This document shows, in pieces, positions 5,116 to 7,087 of a DNA stretch of 7,087 nt. Below the pieces are notes generated by a model. The model did no database searches. It was given only the letters and a program-made list of their open reading frames with translations, and had not been told where the DNA came from. Origin of the DNA: Desulfobacterales bacterium. GTDB taxonomy: Bacteria; Desulfobacterota; Syntrophobacteria; B119-G9. How positions within the stretch are numbered: position 1 is the stretch's first letter; every line of letters starts with the position of its first letter. The stretch is from contig JALXAI010000171.1 of the NCBI GenBank assembly GCA_026992215.1, forward strand, positions 1-7,087, read 5' to 3'. The position numbers were made by a program, and so were the translations under genes.

Positions 5116-6408
5116 ATGTTCGATGAAAAATTCAGAAAGGTGATGTCCAGGAATGAGGCACTGGAAGGATTCCGGGTTCTGGATATAACCCGGATAATTT
5201 ACGGGCCGTGGGCTGCGAACCTTATGGCCGTCATGGGAGCCGAGGTCATCCACGTGGAAATGCCGAAGATGGGTGATTTGCTGATCAGGGGAGTTAGCCC
5301 AGGAGGGGTGTTCCCGAGGAATCTTTCTCCCGGCATGATGTGCTGCAACTCCAACAAATACTACATAGCCGTGGACATGCACAAGCCTGAAGGAATCGAA
5401 ATCATAAAAAACCTGGCAGCCAAGTCGGACGTAATCATGGAAAACTTCAAACCGGGAACCTTCGACAGGTGGGGGATTGGTTACCGTCAGCTCAGGGAAT
5501 TAAATCCCGGGATTGTATACGTTAGCATGCAGGGATTCGGCAACTGGGGTCCCTACTCGGAGAGACCGAGCTACGATGCTTACGCCCAGGGAATTACCGG
5601 TCTTGCCGAGATCACCGGTTTTCCCGATGGGCTTTCCGTCAAATCCCAGGCCTGGATAGGCGATTATCTCTCGGGCACCGTGGCTGCCTTTCTGACTCTC
5701 ACAGCCCTTCATCATCGCGAAAAAACAGGTCACGGGCAGTTCATAGACCTTTCACAGGCGGAAGTGCTGATGAGAGTCATGGACTGGACATGGCTCTACC
5801 AGGAAAAAACGGGGAAAAGGAGGGAAAAATCTGGAAACTGGGACATGGCCGTTGTACCTTCACTCATTGCGAAAACCAAGGATGGATTCGTAGCTATCGG
5901 CGCCTTTCCCAGGAAAGAATACCTCGGGCTCTGCGAAGCCATGGAAAACGAGGAACTCAGGAAGTACGAGGAACCGGAGACCAGAATCAAGAATGCCAGG
6001 GTAATCTATCCCGAAATTGACAGGTGGGCGGCAGAGAAAACTACTGAGGAGATCGTGGATCTGTCAAAAAAGTTCGGATTTGCCGCAAGTCCCGTCATGA
6101 ATTCCAAGACAATCCACGAGAACCCCCATTTCAATGCCAGGAAAACGGTATGGAAGTTTGAGGATCCCGTTTACGGTGATCTCGCCTATCCCAATCCCTG
6201 GCACCTCAAGGGGACACCGGGACGAATCCGGTGGAGTATGAGGCCCGTGGGGTTTGATAATGAGCACGTATTAATCCGTGTACTGGGACTAAACGAGGCG
6301 GAAGTAGAAAAATTGTATGAAAAGGGAGTGCTCGGCAAGTGGGATGAAAATTTTCCCGCAACCAGCCCACCCAAAGACTGGGACGGGAAAAAGGGTGTAA
6401 TTTACTAG
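5116..6408 (+). CDS. CaiB/BaiF (class III) CoA-transferase, catalytic subunit
   Basis: The 430-residue protein has the full layout of the formyl-CoA transferase/CaiB-BaiF family. The N-terminal Rossmann part is LEGFRVLDITRIIYGPWAAN...MGAEVIHVEMP. It is followed by NKYYIAVDMHKPEG, SDVIMENFKPGTFDRWGIGY and NPGIVYVSMQGFGNWGP, and then IGDYLSG, where Asp183 aligns with the catalytic Asp (Asp169 in Frc) that forms the acyl-anhydride and CoA-thioester intermediates. TGHGQFIDLSQAEVL closes the core. Such enzymes move CoA between an acyl-CoA donor and a carboxylate in the cytoplasm. The downstream partner gene begins 11 nt after the stop, and its Shine-Dalgarno overlaps this stop codon, so the two are translationally coupled. 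The pairing resembles BbsF with BbsE (succinyl-CoA:benzylsuccinate CoA-transferase) and similar heteromers, but the substrate cannot be read from the sequence. The shorter start at 5116 is preferred over 5068 because of its ribosome site. Confidence 0.93.
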   Translation: MFDEKFRKVMSRNEALEGFRVLDITRIIYGPWAANLMAVMGAEVIHVEMPKMGDLLIRGVSPGGVFPRNLSPGMMCCNSNKYYIAVDMHKPEGIEIIKNLAAKSDVIMENFKPGTFDRWGIGYRQLRELNPGIVYVSMQGFGNWGPYSERPSYDAYAQGITGLAEITGFPDGLSVKSQAWIGDYLSGTVAAFLTLTALHHREKTGHGQFIDLSQAEVLMRVMDWTWLYQEKTGKRREKSGNWDMAVVPSLIAKTKDGFVAIGAFPRKEYLGLCEAMENEELRKYEEPETRIKNARVIYPEIDRWAAEKTTEEIVDLSKKFGFAASPVMNSKTIHENPHFNARKTVWKFEDPVYGDLAYPNPWHLKGTPGRIRWSMRPVGFDNEHVLIRVLGLNEAEVEKLYEKGVLGKWDENFPATSPPKDWDGKKGVIY

Positions 6409-6412
6409 GAGG
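6407..6412 (+). promoter_or_regulatory. Ribosome binding site of the second CoA-transferase, overlapping the preceding stop codon
   Basis: AGGAGG shares its first two bases with the TAG stop of the upstream gene and lies 7 nt before the ATG at 6420. Spacing and strength are ideal. The overlap indicates coupled translation of the two subunits. Confidence 0.85.
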
Positions 6413-6419
6413 TGGCACG

Positions 6420-7087
6420 ATGAAAGACTGGACACAATGGGCAAAGGAAAATACCGACCCCAAAAAGGCAAAAGAAAAACCCCAAGCCCTGGATGATATA
6501 AAGGTTTTGGATTTGAGCTACGGCAGTTACGCTGGACTGTTTGCTTCATCTCTCTTGAGCGAGATGGGAGCGGAAGTAGTCAGGGTGGAACCCCCCGAAG
6601 GAGATATTGCCCGCGAGATGACCCCCGAGGCAATCAAAATTGGAGGAACAGGGCTGGCATACCTGATTGAAGGGCGAAACAAGTATCACATTACCGCCGA
6701 CATCAAGAAAACAAGAGGACTGGAAATAATAGAAGAATTAATCCCCAGGTTTGATGTGCTCATAGAAACCTTTCCTCCAGGGTACCTGGAGAAAATCGGC
6801 CTCGGAAGGAAAAAGCTGGAAGCGATCAACCCGTGGCTGATCCATTGCGCCATAAACAGTTTTGGCCAGGAAGGACCCATGGTTGAGGAAAATGAGGTGC
6901 CGGAAACGCTGGACTACGACGTCATTGCCCAGGCTTTCGGCGGTTTTGCGTGGACGGTGGGGCTTCCCGAGGACTATACAGAATTCCCCGAGCACACCAG
7001 GGTACCCACACGCATGGGCAACTGGATGGGGTGGTATTGCGGCGGTGCCATGGCAGCATTTTCAATAATGAGTGCCTTGCTTTACCG
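6420..7087 (+). CDS. CaiB/BaiF-family CoA-transferase subunit lacking the catalytic Asp (partial, runs off right edge)
   Basis: The frame is open from ATG 6420 to the window end, 222 codons so far. After a charged N-terminal extension of about 25 residues (MKDWTQWAKENTDPKKAKEK), family features appear in order: ALDDIKVLDLSYGSYAGLFASSLLSEMGAEVVRVEPPEGD, YLIEGRNKYHITADIKKTRG, FDVLIETFPPGYLEKIGLG and NPWLIHCAINSFGQEGP. At the position of the catalytic Asp the sequence reads MGNWMGWYCGGAMAAF, with Asn201 aligned to Asp183 of the upstream protein and a four-residue insertion after it. This subunit probably does not form the covalent acyl intermediate itself and may serve as a structural or substrate-binding partner, as proposed for heteromeric members such as BbsE. 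That role is inference. The C-terminal half is missing, so an alternative acidic residue cannot be fully excluded. Confidence 0.9.
   Translation, partial: MKDWTQWAKENTDPKKAKEKPQALDDIKVLDLSYGSYAGLFASSLLSEMGAEVVRVEPPEGDIAREMTPEAIKIGGTGLAYLIEGRNKYHITADIKKTRGLEIIEELIPRFDVLIETFPPGYLEKIGLGRKKLEAINPWLIHCAINSFGQEGPMVEENEVPETLDYDVIAQAFGGFAWTVGLPEDYTEFPEHTRVPTRMGNWMGWYCGGAMAAFSIMSALLY

Noticed and set aside
5600..6549. Overlapping minus-strand and shifted-frame open frames within the CoA-transferase genes
   Set aside because: All lie inside well-supported coding sequence with continuous family motifs and show no independent features.

Overview
The window looks like an ordinary chromosomal stretch from a strictly anaerobic bacterium. 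It most resembles Desulfobacterota (the former Deltaproteobacteria, sulfate-reducing or syntrophic types). The reasons are the protein styles (an XRE-cupin regulator beside speD and speB, a REC-GGDEF protein, a short CorC) and a pair of adjacent class III CoA-transferases of the kind common in anaerobic aromatic or fatty-acid degraders. This placement is by eye and only moderately secure.

The left half is encoded on the minus strand. In the direction of transcription it holds a REC-GGDEF response regulator (3579-2644), an XRE-cupin regulator (2465-1914), a SpeD-family pyruvoyl decarboxylase (1839-1384), an agmatinase-family ureohydrolase (1306-377), and the start of a CorC/HlyC-type CBS protein (223 to the left edge). 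The regulator, speD and speB form a likely polyamine operon. A good sigma-70 promoter (TTGACA, 17 bp, TATATA) lies before the regulator. Between that promoter and the start codon sits a three-part operator of alternating GTTTAG/CTAAAC half-sites, which suggests autoregulation. No spermidine synthase gene is visible in the window. SpeD may therefore make decarboxylated SAM for a synthase encoded elsewhere, or it may be one of the SpeD homologues that has become an arginine or ornithine decarboxylase. In the arginine case it would feed agmatine to the neighbouring ureohydrolase.

The right half is on the plus strand. NAD kinase (3703-4572) is divergent from the REC-GGDEF gene. A 543-nt gene-free region follows, with several palindromes and an intrinsic-terminator-like hairpin plus T7 (5021-5066). 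The terminator ends 49 nt before a two-gene CaiB/BaiF CoA-transferase operon (5116-6408 and 6420 to the right edge). The first transferase has the catalytic Asp. The second has Asn at the corresponding place, so the two probably form a heteromer with one catalytic and one non-catalytic subunit, as in the BbsEF type.

I found no mobile element, CRISPR array, tRNA or rRNA. The points most worth checking are the substrate of the SpeD homologue, the His-to-Asn change in the ureohydrolase active site, the operator, the Asp/Asn CoA-transferase pair, and the structured leader with a terminator before it.
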